The position numbers and the translations under genes were made by a program. Positions 53,686-62,979 of a stretch of DNA of 64,000 nucleotides are shown in pieces; position 1 is the first letter of the stretch; every line of letters begins with the position of its first letter. This DNA comes from JACCQS01 sp963766765 (lineage in GTDB: Bacteria > Actinomycetota > Actinomycetes > Mycobacteriales > Geodermatophilaceae). Location of the stretch: assembly GCA_963766765.1 (NCBI GenBank), contig CAVYBR010000017.1:1-64000 (forward strand), given 5' to 3'. The notes under the pieces are model-generated. The model saw nothing but the letters and a program-made list of their open reading frames with translations. It made no database searches and was not told the DNA's origin.

Positions 53686-54330
53686 ATGAAAAACTATCCA
53701 CTCCTCAGTGTGCGCGTCAGCACGCCGAGGGTCGAGCTGCACAGCGCGACGGACGAACTGCTCGATCAGCTCGCGGAGGTCGTGCGCGCGGGCAAGACCC
53801 ACGCCGAACCCGCACCGTACGACGACCCGATGTCGTTCTACGAGACCGATCCCGACCTGCGGGTCGCCAAGTGGCTCCGGGCGATCTGGCGGCGCCGCGG
53901 CACGGTCGAGCCCGATGCCTGGCGGCTCAACTTCGTGGTCATGGTCGACGGGCAGCCAGTCGGGGAGCAGACCCTGACGGGAGTGGAATTCTCCACTCTC
54001 GGAACGGTCACGAGCTTCTCCTGGCTGTCGGTCGATTGCCGTGGCCGTGGCCTCGGGCGCGAGATGCGGGCAGCGATCCTGCACCTGGCGTTCAATGGCC
54101 TCCGCGCGAAGGAGGCAGGCAGCGACGCCTTCGTCGACAACCATGCGTCCAACGCGATCTCGCAGGGCCTCGGTTACGAGCCCAACGGGTCCGAATGGGC
54201 AACGAGGCAAGGCAAACCGGCCCTGCTCAACCGCTGGCGACTCACTAGAGACAGCTGGGAACGGCACCGCAGGGACGACATCCAGATCCACAACATCGAG
54301 GCCTGTCACGCCCACCTGCCCTTGACCTGA
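53686..54330 (+). CDS. GNAT-family N-acetyltransferase (RimJ/RimL type)
   Basis: A 214-residue acetyl-CoA-dependent acetyltransferase. VVMVDGQPVGEQTL and SWLSVDCRGRGLGREMRAA (the acetyl-CoA pyrophosphate loop) are diagnostic, with a later SNAISQGLGYEPNG. It could modify the peptide product or give self-resistance, or be a housekeeping gene just outside the cluster; its strand and separate promoter leave this open. Confidence 0.85.
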   Translation: MKNYPLLSVRVSTPRVELHSATDELLDQLAEVVRAGKTHAEPAPYDDPMSFYETDPDLRVAKWLRAIWRRRGTVEPDAWRLNFVVMVDGQPVGEQTLTGVEFSTLGTVTSFSWLSVDCRGRGLGREMRAAILHLAFNGLRAKEAGSDAFVDNHASNAISQGLGYEPNGSEWATRQGKPALLNRWRLTRDSWERHRRDDIQIHNIEACHAHLPLT

Positions 54331-54374
54331 CGTACTTTGACGCGCTGCAAGTGCCCACTTTCCATGGCATGTCA

Positions 54375-54394
54375 GTCCTGCGTTGAGGCAGGAC
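54375..54394 (+). terminator. Hairpin after the acetyltransferase gene
   Basis: GTCCTGC and GCAGGAC pair perfectly over 7 bases with a 6-base loop, 45 bases after the GNAT stop. No T-run follows. Confidence 0.35.
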
Positions 54395-54506
54395 GACGAT
54401 CGAGATCCGGACGACAACGGCTACCAGCTGGGGAAGGTGTTCTCCACTTGCCCGTCAGCCATCAGGCGGTGGTGCGCACCCCTGGAAACGCCGCTGGCTC
54501 GCGCGG

Positions 54507-55673
54507 ATGAGCGGCGTGCGAGTTGTGATAGACGTCCGTCCCTCGATCCAGGATTCCGGGTATCCCTCGCTAACGACGTGGAGGAACGCCAGCGGCTCAC
54601 TGGCATTTGGGGAAGGATCCGCGGCCAACCCGACCTTCAGCGGGCGCAACTTCCGACTCTCCGAACTCCTCCGGCGGCTTGCTCTTCTTCTGTATGGGGC
54701 AGTTGAAGCCTTGGTGCAGGACCAGCAGTTCAATCCAGTTCGAGAGATCGCGTCCCTAGCGAATTCGAGACGCAAACCGACCCGGGCGTTGGAGGAGACC
54801 GAACGAGACGACTGATTCGAACTGCTGCGGCAGGATGAGCGAGCGGTGAAGGCCGATCTGATCGACTTCAGCAAGTTCATGATCGCGACCGGCGAGCGCA
54901 TCGGTGAGTGCCTTGCCGTTTCGTGGCGGGATGTGGATCGGCAGACCGGCGAGGTCGACTGCAGTCATCAGATCCAGAGGATCAAGGGGCAAGGACTCAT
55001 CCGGCGGCGGGTGAAGTCAGCTGCCGGCGAACGGATCCTGAAGCTTCCGGGATGGGCACTCGAGATGCTGAACGACCGCTGGCAGCCGGGGACATCGCTT
55101 GACGCGCTGCTCTTCCCCGATTCGAAGGGAGGCTTCCGAGACCCTCACAACGTGAGCAAGGCGCTTCGCGATGCGCGCCGGCCCATTGGTAGTCAGCGAC
55201 GCCGGGAGCTCGGTGCACTACTGCGGCGGCACAGACGAGCGGCAAACCTGACTCAGATGCAGGCGGTGGCCAAGCTGGGGTGGCCGAAGACGCGAGTCAG
55301 TCTGGTTGAGACTGGACGAGTCCGTGTGGAGATCGAGGATGCGATCGCGCTCGCATACGCGTATCGGATACCGCGTGCCGCCCGGGCGGCGTTGCTGGAG
55401 ATGACCGAGCTCGCTGGCATGCGCACTGTGGCGGACGAGCTCTCGTGGGTGACCTCGCACAAGTTCCGCAAGACCACGGCGACCATCCTCGAGGATGCCG
55501 GCCAGTCGCCGCGTCAGATCGCAGATCAGCTCGGGCACTCGCGACTGTCCACCACGATGGATGACTACATCGGGCGTAAGGCCCGCAATCCGGAGGCTGC
55601 GAAGCACCTCGACGACGCGATGCGGTCCATCCATGAGCAGGATCGACAGACGCCGCCAGGTCCCGAACTCTGA
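54507..55673 (+). pseudogene. Tyrosine recombinase with in-frame stop and an inserted XRE-type HTH
   Basis: Most of the catalytic domain of a phage-type integrase is visible. NPVREIASLANSRRKPTRAL leads to an in-frame TGA at 54813-54815, after which the same frame continues FELLRQDERAVKADLIDFSK, then TGERIGE (catalytic Arg), THxxR as SHKFRKT, LGHSRLSTT and the Tyr of MDDYIGRK. Between the two catalytic halves, about 54846+350 to +570, lies a complete XRE-type HTH (LGALLRRHRRAANLTQMQAV; TRVSLVETGRVRVEIEDAIA). The N-terminal DNA-binding arm before 54690 is scrambled. The stop and lost arm indicate a dead gene, unless the TGA is an error for TGG. Confidence 0.65.
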
Positions 55674-55723
55674 CGAAAGGTGTCGAGGCGGGAACTCAAA
55701 AGGATGAGTAAAGGATGCGTGGC

Positions 55724-55750
55724 GCCTCTCGGGGACATGCCCCGAGAGGC
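55724..55750 (+). terminator. Strong hairpin after the recombinase gene
   Basis: GCCTCTCGGGG and CCCCGAGAGGC form a perfect 11-base-pair stem with a 5-base loop, 50 bases after the recombinase stop. Confidence 0.55.
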
Positions 55751-55767
55751 ATAAGCGCAGTTCAGAG

Positions 55768-55797
55768 AGCCGACGAGGGGACTCGAACCCCTAACCA
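55768..55797 (-). tRNA. tRNA 3' fragment, probable attachment site
   Basis: On the minus strand the sequence holds a T-arm (AGGGGTTCGAGTCCCCT) and a 3' acceptor strand (GTCGGCT). No matching 5' half, D-arm or anticodon arm is present nearby, so it is not a whole tRNA. It lies 95 bases past the integrase gene, where an att site is expected if an element inserted at a tRNA 3' end. The amino-acid identity cannot be told. Confidence 0.5.
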
Positions 55798-56333
55798 CCG
55801 CGTTTCTTTAGCCAGATTCGTCATCACTATCCGCCATCTTCCGATAGTCGTCATGAGCTGCGCGTATGCCTTGCCGAGCTTGTCGCGCGTCGTCACCGGT
55901 GGTCGTCATCTGTCGCTGAATCGGATGAGTTAAGACGTGAGTAGGACCTCAACGCATCGCGGGGCGAACTGCCAACCGACTGATTCGAGTGGTCTTGAGG
56001 CTTGTCAAAAACGGGTGTACTCAGGCCTGAACTCCCAGCGCCCAGCAGGGGTCCTATGCGGCCGCATTGCCGACTATCTCGGCGGCGACCACGCCTAGCC
56101 CAAGGAGAAGCAGAACAGTCAAGGGCGTGTGCCGAGCCCTCTGCCCGGCCCAGCACACCCGGCACACGAAGGCCGAGACGCCAGGATGGTGGTCCTCATA
56201 CGCTCACTCCAGATATACGGCCCACGAAAAGGTCTTCGCGACGTCGACGTTCCACTGGTTCAGCGACCGGTCTGCGTCGCCCGTTCAGAAAGCCGTGGCG
56301 GCCGCTGCCCGTCGGGCCGGTTCGCCCAACTTT
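55798..56333. other. Gene-free stretch between att-like site and importer promoter
   Basis: About 540 bases with only short frames of poor codon bias on both strands. I see no conserved domain, RNA or repeat. It is likely old element debris. Confidence 0.35.
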
Positions 56334-56345
56334 GTGATCGATCAC
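56334..56345. promoter_or_regulatory. Operator copy 1 upstream of the importer promoter
   Basis: GTGATCGATCAC is a perfect 12-base palindrome centred on CG, 10 bases upstream of the -35 box at 56356. A second copy with one mismatch (GTGAACGATCAC) lies at 56367-56378, between -35 and -10. Spacing of 33 bases puts both on the same face of the helix. Confidence 0.5.
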
Positions 56346-56355
56346 GGCCAACATA

Positions 56356-56384
56356 TTGACCGAAAAGTGAACGATCACTACTCT
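56356..56384 (+). promoter_or_regulatory. Probable sigma-70-type promoter of the importer operon, with operator copy 2 in its spacer
   Basis: TTGACC (56356-56361), a 17-base spacer, and TACTCT (56379-56384) match -35 and -10 elements. The spacer contains GTGAACGATCAC at 56367-56378, so a bound repressor would block polymerase. The first codon lies 94 bases after the -10 box. Confidence 0.5.
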
Positions 56385-56478
56385 CGTGCCACCCGACTGC
56401 GGTTAGCGCTTTCCAGCGGCACCCGGACCGCCGGACGGGCGCCACGACTAGTTCTCGACGAGTCCCTGGAGTTCGCTC

Positions 56479-56769
56479 ATGAGCCAGATCAGTCGACGTG
56501 ACGTACTGCGCACCGCGGCCATCGCGGCCGGTGGGGTGATGCTGGCCGGCTGTACCGACGGCCCAACCGAGAAGTCCGGCGCGACCGCTCCTGGCCAGGG
56601 CTCGGACCAGAAGGGCGACGTGACCGAGCCCTTGAAGCGGCCGGCGCAGATCAACGAGTCACCGGCGCTCAAGGGCAAGGGTCTGCCGCCCGTCGAGCAG
56701 CGCATCCCGGCGAATCCGTACGTCATCCCGCACCGCTGGACGGGTGCGGGCAAGTACGGGGAAAGCTGA
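56479..56769 (+). CDS. ABC importer substrate-binding lipoprotein, N-terminal fragment
   Basis: This frame encodes a twin-arginine lipoprotein signal (SRRDVLRTAAIAAGG and lipobox LAGC) and a linker of about 70 residues, and stops at 56767-56769. If one G is restored in the GGGG run near 56758, it continues into the next frame as YGGKLNMLTFGST, the normal start of an SBP_bac_5 domain. So this is the front of the 56772-58598 gene, cut off by a one-base deletion. Confidence 0.7.
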   Translation: MSQISRRDVLRTAAIAAGGVMLAGCTDGPTEKSGATAPGQGSDQKGDVTEPLKRPAQINESPALKGKGLPPVEQRIPANPYVIPHRWTGAGKYGES

Positions 56770-56771
56770 AC

Positions 56772-58598
56772 ATGCTCACCTTCGGCAGTACCGGTGCTGC
56801 CAACGCCAACTCGATCGCGGAGTTCTTCTACGGCAACTCGCCACTGCGTTTCCTCAACGACGGGCTGAACGTCGGCCCGGGCCTGGCCGATCGCTGGAGC
56901 TCCAACCCGGCCACGTCGGAGTGGACCGTCCACTTCCGCGAGGGACTCAAGTGGTCGGACGGCGCACCCTTCACGGTGGACGACATCCTCTTCTGGTGGG
57001 AGGACCTGGTGCTGCCGGGCCACGGTGCGCAGACGCCGCCGCCGTCGAACATCTCCGGCAAGGGCACCGTGGTCAAGATGACCAAGGTGGACGAGCACAC
57101 GCTGAAGTTCAGCTGGGATACTCCACAACCGCTCTTCCCCGAGCAACTGGCCACCTATGTCAACGGCGGCCTGGGCAGGAACGGCGCGACCTGGGTGCTA
57201 CCCAAGCACTACCTGAAGCAGTACCACCCGAAGTACAACCCGAAGGTCCCCAAGGACTGGGACAGCCCGGGCGGCCTGTGGGAACAGAAGGCCGACTGGA
57301 AGCGCAATCCCAGCTGCCCCACGTTGACGGGGTATCGGTGCAAGTCCTTCGACAACAACACCGGCATCGTCTTCGAGCGCAACCCGTACTACTGGGTCGT
57401 CAACACCAACGGCGACCAGCTGCCCTACATCGACGAGCTGCGCTTCTCGATGCAGACCAACGCCGAGGCGCTCAAGCTCAAGATCCAGCAGGGCACGGTC
57501 GACTACTGCCAGGGCTTCTTCAACCAGGTCAGTCTGGCCGACGTGTCGACGCTGTCGCGGCACCAGGACAGCGGCCACTACGAGATCCTGCTCTGGAACA
57601 GCGGCGACGGCACCGGCTCGATCTTCTTCTTCAACTACGACTATGTGGCCAAGGACGAGAAGTACGGCAAGCTGATTCGCGACAAACGCTTCCGCCAGGC
57701 CGTCTCGCTCGGCTGGGACCGCAAGGCCACCCGCAAGAGTCTGTACTTCGAACAGGGTGAACTCACCACCGGAACCATCGGGCCCAGCACCGTCGAGTTC
57801 CACGCGCAGCCGGACGGGCCGAAGGTGTACCAGCAATGGCGCGACGCGTACCTCGGCCCTGATCCCGACAAGGCGAAGGCACTGCTCGCGGAGCTCGGTC
57901 TCAAGGACGTCAACGGCGACGGTTATCTGGAGTTCCCGGACGGAACGACGCTGACGATCCAGGTCCCCTACAAGGCCGACATCGCCAAGCCGGAGGCCGA
58001 CAAGGACGAGCAACTGGTCGGCGACATGCAGAAGATCGGGCTGCGGATGAAGCGTGTTCCGGTGTCGCCGGCTGCCCACGGGGAGCAGTGGACCAGCGGG
58101 CAGCTGATGTCCCAGACCAACTGGGGCTGTGCCAACGGCACCTCGATCATGGTGGTGCCGAACTGGCTGGTCCCGGTGAACACCGGGAACTGGGCGCCGC
58201 TGCAGGCCGCCTGGTACGCCAACAGCGCGAACGGTAAGAACAAGGAAGAGCTGGGCCTCGCGCCGATGAAGCGGCATCCCCCGCGGCTGGAACCAGAACC
58301 CGGCGACCCGGTCGCGAAGCTCAGCAGCCTGTATCTGCGGGCCAAAGGCGAAGCGGATCCGGTCAAGCGCAACCAGCTGGTCTGGCAGATGTTCAGGATC
58401 CACATCGAGGACGGGCCGTTCTTCATGGGCTCCACCGCAAACTTCCCCGAAGTGATCGTCAAGAACCGCGACCTCGCCAACGTCCCCGGCCGGAAGAACC
58501 TCGCCCTCGGCGGCATCACGGCTCCCTGGCACATCCCGGCGCCGGCCACGTACGACCCCGAGTGCTGGTACTGGACGAACCCGGAGCAGCACTCGTGA
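56772..58598 (+). CDS. ABC importer substrate-binding protein (SBP_bac_5), main part
   Basis: A domain of about 608 residues of the peptide/nickel/oligosaccharide-binding family 5. Signatures are VHFREGLKWSDGAPFTVDDI, TGIVFERNPYYW, RDKRFRQAVSLGWDRKATRK and LLAELGLKDVNGDGY. As read it lacks a signal peptide because the gene is split by the frameshift just upstream. Family 5 proteins bind oligopeptides or, in several actinomycetes and Thermotoga, oligosaccharides. The GH42-like gene at the window end makes a sugar ligand plausible. Confidence 0.82.
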   Translation: MLTFGSTGAANANSIAEFFYGNSPLRFLNDGLNVGPGLADRWSSNPATSEWTVHFREGLKWSDGAPFTVDDILFWWEDLVLPGHGAQTPPPSNISGKGTVVKMTKVDEHTLKFSWDTPQPLFPEQLATYVNGGLGRNGATWVLPKHYLKQYHPKYNPKVPKDWDSPGGLWEQKADWKRNPSCPTLTGYRCKSFDNNTGIVFERNPYYWVVNTNGDQLPYIDELRFSMQTNAEALKLKIQQGTVDYCQGFFNQVSLADVSTLSRHQDSGHYEILLWNSGDGTGSIFFFNYDYVAKDEKYGKLIRDKRFRQAVSLGWDRKATRKSLYFEQGELTTGTIGPSTVEFHAQPDGPKVYQQWRDAYLGPDPDKAKALLAELGLKDVNGDGYLEFPDGTTLTIQVPYKADIAKPEADKDEQLVGDMQKIGLRMKRVPVSPAAHGEQWTSGQLMSQTNWGCANGTSIMVVPNWLVPVNTGNWAPLQAAWYANSANGKNKEELGLAPMKRHPPRLEPEPGDPVAKLSSLYLRAKGEADPVKRNQLVWQMFRIHIEDGPFFMGSTANFPEVIVKNRDLANVPGRKNLALGGITAPWHIPAPATYDPECWYWTNPEQHS

Positions 58599-58647
58599 GC
58601 GCCTCCGGACCCCCGGAGAGGCGGGCCGTCGTACCGGGGAGAGCGGC

Positions 58648-59634
58648 GTGCTGACCATGGTCGCGCGCCGCGTGCTCTACATGGTCGTGACGCTGGCGCT
58701 CGTGTCGGTGCTGAGTTTCGCCATCATCGCCGCCCCGCCCGGGAGCGCACTGTCCCAGAAGATCTCCCAGCTCCGGTCGCAGGGCGGCGAGGTGACCGAG
58801 GCACAGGTCATCGCGCTGCAGGAGCAGTACGGCGTCGACGATTCCTGGTTCACCCAGTACGGGAAGTGGGTGTCCGGGTTTCCGCAGGGCGACTTCGGGT
58901 TCTCCTTCACTCTCAACGAACCTGTCAGCTCGTTGATCTGGAGCCGGCTGCTGCTGACCTTGCTGCTCAGCGTCGGGGCGCTCCTGATCGCCTGGGGCCT
59001 GTCGATCCCGCTCGGTGTCTACTCCGCCACCCACCGGCACTCGCTGCCCGACAGCGTCATCACGGTGATCCAGTTCGTTGGGGTCGCCATCCCGGAGTTC
59101 CTCTTCGCCCTGGTGGTGATGACGTTCGGTGCCAAGTACCTGGGCGCCGATGTCGGCGGTCTCTTCTCCAGCCGGTACGCGGATGCTCCCTGGAGCTGGG
59201 CCAAGTTCACTGACCTGCTCGGACATCTGTGGATCCCGCTGGTGGTGATCGCCGCCGGATCCACCGCCTGGCTGACCCGGGTGATGCGCGCCAATCTGCT
59301 CGACGTCCTCAACAACCAGTACGTGCAGACCGCGCGGGCCAAGGGAGTGGCCGAGCGTCAGGTGATCTGGAAGCACGCGGTCCGCAACTCCCTGCACCCG
59401 TTGGTGATGACGTTCGGTACCACCTTCCCGGTCCTGATCTCCGGTGAGGCGATCGTGTCGATCGTCCTCAACCTGCCGACGATCGGGCCACTGCTGGTCA
59501 ACTCCCTGCTCAACAAGGACATGTACGTCGCGGGCACCATCCTGCTCATGCTCTCGGCGCTGCTGGTGATCGGGAACTTTCTCGCCGATCTCCTGCTCGC
59601 GGTGATCGACCCCCGGATCCGGTTGGCGGACTAG
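58648..59634 (+). CDS. ABC importer permease, DppB/OppB type
   Basis: A 328-residue inner-membrane protein with about six membrane helices. VARRVLYMVVTLALVSVLSF starts the family, followed by a large external loop and the cytoplasmic EAA-like loop MRANLLDVLNNQYVQTARAKG. GTG 58648 has GGGGAGAG just upstream. It forms the pore with the DppC-type protein encoded next. Confidence 0.9.
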   Translation: MLTMVARRVLYMVVTLALVSVLSFAIIAAPPGSALSQKISQLRSQGGEVTEAQVIALQEQYGVDDSWFTQYGKWVSGFPQGDFGFSFTLNEPVSSLIWSRLLLTLLLSVGALLIAWGLSIPLGVYSATHRHSLPDSVITVIQFVGVAIPEFLFALVVMTFGAKYLGADVGGLFSSRYADAPWSWAKFTDLLGHLWIPLVVIAAGSTAWLTRVMRANLLDVLNNQYVQTARAKGVAERQVIWKHAVRNSLHPLVMTFGTTFPVLISGEAIVSIVLNLPTIGPLLVNSLLNKDMYVAGTILLMLSALLVIGNFLADLLLAVIDPRIRLAD

Positions 59635-59640
59635 CCCACG

Positions 59641-60768
59641 ATGACCACGACACCCCCTGCTCCGATCCCCGAGATCGCCGGCACTCCCGCGCCCACCAGC
59701 CCAGACGGTGGAACGGCCACCCTGCCCCAATGGCGCCTGATGGCGCGCCGGTTCTGCAAGAGCCGCCTCGCAGTCGCCGGATCGATCGTCCTCGCGGTGC
59801 TCTACGCGTGCGCTGTACTGGCTCCGTTCCTCTCCCCCAATCCTTACCAGCAACAGGACGCCAACCTGAAGAATGCTTCCCCGACGTCGATCGTCTGGTC
59901 CGGTGGCCCCGCGATCTGTAGCCGCCAGCAACAACTCGACACCGAGACCTTCACCTACGAGTACCGCAGCGATTGCGGCAGCTCCGTGCCACTGCGGTTC
60001 TTCGGCGAGGGGTACGACTACAAGTTGTTCGGTCTGATCCCGACCGACCGGCATCTGGTGACGGTGGACCAGCCGCACACCCTGCTGCTCTGGGGCGCTG
60101 ACAGCGCCGGCCGCGATGTCTTCGCACGGTCCATGCAGGGCGCCCGGGTGTCGCTCACGATCGGTCTTCTCGGCGTTGCCGTGGGCACCTTCCTCGGCGC
60201 GACGATCGGCACCATTTCCGGCTACTTCCGCGGCGCCGTCGACACGCTGCTGCAGAGGTGCATAGAGCTCCTGACCTCGCTGCCGACCCTGCCGCTCTGG
60301 CTGGCACTGGCCGCGCTCCTGCCCCAGGACATGTCTGTCACCAACAGGTACTTCCTGATCACTCTCATCTTGTCCCTGGTCGGGTGGGCGGGGCTGGCGC
60401 GGCAGGTGCGGGGCAAGGTGATGTCGTACGCGGCCAGCGACTACGTCGCCGCCGCCCGGATCGCCGGCTCCTCCAGCGGCCGCATCGTCTTCAAACACCT
60501 GATCCCGAACGCGTCCAGTCACATCGTCGCCACCTCGATGCTGGCCGTACCGGCCACGATCATCTCCGAGACGTCGCTGTCGTTCCTCGGCGTCGGCATG
60601 TTGCCGCCCGCCGTGAGCTGGGGTGTTCTGCTCTCCGACGCGCAGAACGTCGCGACCGTGCAGCAGCACCCGTGGCTGCTGATCCCGGCGGCCCTGGTGG
60701 TGATCGCGGTGACCTGCTTCCAGTTGATCGGCGACGGCCTGCGCGACGCCGTCGATCCCTACGGATGA
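59641..60768 (+). CDS. ABC importer permease, DppC/OppC type
   Basis: A 375-residue permease. FCKSRLAVAGSIVLAVLYA forms the first helix, then a long external insert (residues about 65-150), GADSAGRDVFARSMQGARVS, and the EAA loop SYAASDYVAAARIAGSSSGR. It starts 6 bases after the dppB-like stop. Confidence 0.9.
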   Translation: MTTTPPAPIPEIAGTPAPTSPDGGTATLPQWRLMARRFCKSRLAVAGSIVLAVLYACAVLAPFLSPNPYQQQDANLKNASPTSIVWSGGPAICSRQQQLDTETFTYEYRSDCGSSVPLRFFGEGYDYKLFGLIPTDRHLVTVDQPHTLLLWGADSAGRDVFARSMQGARVSLTIGLLGVAVGTFLGATIGTISGYFRGAVDTLLQRCIELLTSLPTLPLWLALAALLPQDMSVTNRYFLITLILSLVGWAGLARQVRGKVMSYAASDYVAAARIAGSSSGRIVFKHLIPNASSHIVATSMLAVPATIISETSLSFLGVGMLPPAVSWGVLLSDAQNVATVQQHPWLLIPAALVVIAVTCFQLIGDGLRDAVDPYG

Positions 60769-60826
60769 CACGGCGTCGTGGCAACGCCGCTGACCTCCCC
60801 ACCCCGACAGAGCCGGAGACCGCACG

Positions 60827-61891
60827 ATGAGCCAGCCAGCCGGAGTACGCTCCGTTGCCCCGCCGCAGGGCGACAGCAGCCCGGTCCTGTCGGTCCGCGA
60901 TCTCGAAGTGGAGTTTCCCACTCCAGTGGGCCTGGTGCGCGCGCTGAACGGCGTGACGTTCGACGTCCCGCGGGGCAAGGTGCTGGGGATCGTCGGTGAG
61001 TCCGGGTGTGGCAAGAGTGTGACGGCCCGGGCCATCCTGCAGATCATCGAGAAGCCGGGGCGGATCACCGGCGGCAGCATCGTTCTGCGCGGTACCGGCG
61101 AGGAGATCGAGATCACCGGGCTCGACCCGGACAGCAAGCCGATGCGGGCCCTGCGCGGCGGTGAGATCGCGATGGTCTTCCAGGAGCCGATGAGCTCGCT
61201 CAATCCCGTGTACACCATCGGCGCGCAGATCGCGGAAGCCGTGCTGATCCATCAGACCCGGGACCGCGGCGAAGCGCACCGGCGCGCCGTGGAGATGTTG
61301 CGCGAGGTGGGGATGCCACACCCGGAGGCCGTCGCCGCCTCCTATCCGCACCAGCTGTCCGGTGGGATGCGGCAGCGGGCGATGATCGCGATGGCGCTGT
61401 CCTGCAATCCGACGGTGCTGATCGCCGATGAGCCCACCACCGCGCTCGACGTCACCACCGAGGCGCAGATCCTCGAGCTGATCCGCACCGTGCGCGACCG
61501 GGCCGGCATGTCGGTCATGTTCATCACCCACAGCATGGGCGTGGTCGCCCAGCTCTGCGACGAGGTGATCGTGATGTATCTGGGCCGGATCGTCGAACGC
61601 GGCAGCGTCGACGACCTCTTCTACGACGCCAAGCATCCCTACACTCTGGCGCTGCTCCGCTCGATCCCCCGGATCGGCGGCGACCGCAAAGTACCGCTGG
61701 AAGTGATCGAGGGATCCGTACCCGATCCGTACACCCAGCTGGCCGGCTGCCCGTTCCATCCGCGCTGCCCGCACGCGATGCCGGGGCGCTGCGACACCGT
61801 TTTCCCGGCCCAGAGCACCGTCGGACCGGGTCACACGGTGCAATGCCATCTCTACCCGTCCAGCGGGCCCGAGGCCGGGGAGGCCGGATGA
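60827..61891 (+). CDS. ABC importer ATPase, DppD/OppD type
   Basis: A 354-residue ATPase. Walker A is GESGCGKSVTARAIL, signature LSGGMRQRAMIAMAL, Walker B VLIADEPTTALDV, and the C-terminal oligopeptide/iron-sulfur tail has GCPFHPRCPHAMPGRC. Its stop overlaps the start of the next ATPase gene (ATGA). Confidence 0.93.
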   Translation: MSQPAGVRSVAPPQGDSSPVLSVRDLEVEFPTPVGLVRALNGVTFDVPRGKVLGIVGESGCGKSVTARAILQIIEKPGRITGGSIVLRGTGEEIEITGLDPDSKPMRALRGGEIAMVFQEPMSSLNPVYTIGAQIAEAVLIHQTRDRGEAHRRAVEMLREVGMPHPEAVAASYPHQLSGGMRQRAMIAMALSCNPTVLIADEPTTALDVTTEAQILELIRTVRDRAGMSVMFITHSMGVVAQLCDEVIVMYLGRIVERGSVDDLFYDAKHPYTLALLRSIPRIGGDRKVPLEVIEGSVPDPYTQLAGCPFHPRCPHAMPGRCDTVFPAQSTVGPGHTVQCHLYPSSGPEAGEAG

Positions 61892-62979
61892 CCGAACCAC
61901 TGCTGGAGGTCGCCGGACTGCGGAAGCACTTCCCGGTCCGCGGCGGTTTCCTGGGCCGCACCATCGGCCAGGTCAAGGCGGTCGACGGCGTCGACCTCAC
62001 CGTGTGCCGGGGTGAGACCGTCGCTCTGGTCGGCGAGTCCGGCTGCGGCAAGTCCACCACCGGGCGGACGATCGTCCGGCTGGAAGAACCGACCGCCGGC
62101 TCGGTCGTCTTCCACCACCCCACTCGCGGTCCCGTGCGGCTCGAGTCCGCCGACGCCCGGACGCTGCGCGCGGTCCGCCCGCATCTGCAGATGATCTTCC
62201 AGGATCCGTTCGCCTCGCTGGACTCCCGGATGACGGTCAGCAGCATCATCGCGGAGCCTCTCGTGATCAACAAAGTCGCGACCGGGCGAGCTCTCAAGGA
62301 CCGCGTGGCGGAACTGCTGACACTTGTTGGCCTGCGTCCGGAGCACGCGAACCGCTACCCGCACGCCTTCTCCGGCGGCCAGCGCCAGCGGATCGGGATC
62401 GCCCGGGCGATCGCGCTCGACCCGGACCTGATCGTCTGCGACGAGGCGGTCTCGGCCTTGGACGTGTCCGTCCAGGCGCAGATCCTCAATCTGCTGGAGG
62501 AACTGCAGCGCCGGCTGGACATCGCCTATCTCTTCATCAGCCACGACCTGGCGGCCGTCGAGCACATCGCCGACCGGGTGGTGGTGATGTACGTCGGACG
62601 GATCGTCGAGAGCGGCCCGGTCGAGCAGGTCTACAACTCGCCGAAGCATCCGTACACCGAGGCGCTGCTGGCCGCCGTACCGCAGCCGGACCCGCGGGTG
62701 CGGACCCGTCCTAAGCTGCTGGCCGGCGACGTACCGAGCCCCGCGAACCCGCCCAGCGGCTGCTACTTCCATCCGCGCTGCCCCTACGCCCAGCCGGTCT
62801 GCGCGGCCGAGACTCCGCCGGTGCGTGAGGTCGGCGAGGGCCACCTTTCTGCCTGCCACTTTGCAGACACGCTGCCACTCGTGGGAGCCCTCGCGTCCAC
62901 GCCACCTAACCAAACCGGCTCTGGTCCCGAGAAGCCCTTGCTTTCGGCCCCCGCTGCCCAGCAGACAGGAGCGACATGA
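61888..62979 (+). CDS. ABC importer ATPase, DppF/OppF type
   Basis: A 363-residue ATPase. Walker A is GESGCGKSTTGRTIV, then MIFQDPFASLDSRMTV, signature FSGGQRQRIGIARAI, Walker B LIVCDEAVSALDVS and the Cys-rich tail GCYFHPRCPYAQPVC. ATG 61888 is chosen because it overlaps the preceding stop and begins the domain (EPLLEVAGLRKHFPV). The stop overlaps the next start. Confidence 0.93.
   Translation: MTEPLLEVAGLRKHFPVRGGFLGRTIGQVKAVDGVDLTVCRGETVALVGESGCGKSTTGRTIVRLEEPTAGSVVFHHPTRGPVRLESADARTLRAVRPHLQMIFQDPFASLDSRMTVSSIIAEPLVINKVATGRALKDRVAELLTLVGLRPEHANRYPHAFSGGQRQRIGIARAIALDPDLIVCDEAVSALDVSVQAQILNLLEELQRRLDIAYLFISHDLAAVEHIADRVVVMYVGRIVESGPVEQVYNSPKHPYTEALLAAVPQPDPRVRTRPKLLAGDVPSPANPPSGCYFHPRCPYAQPVCAAETPPVREVGEGHLSACHFADTLPLVGALASTPPNQTGSGPEKPLLSAPAAQQTGAT

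Noticed and set aside
55715..55933. Small rightward frame containing DEGTRTPNHRVSL
   Set aside because: This is a well-known artefact of translating tRNA T-arm sequence, and the region holds a tRNA 3' fragment.
56067..56501. A 144-codon frame before the importer
   Set aside because: Poor codon bias, no domain, and it crosses the promoter and operators of the importer operon.
58516..61218. A 900-codon leftward frame across the importer genes
   Set aside because: Low-complexity His/Arg/Gln-rich product, antisense to clear permease and ATPase genes.
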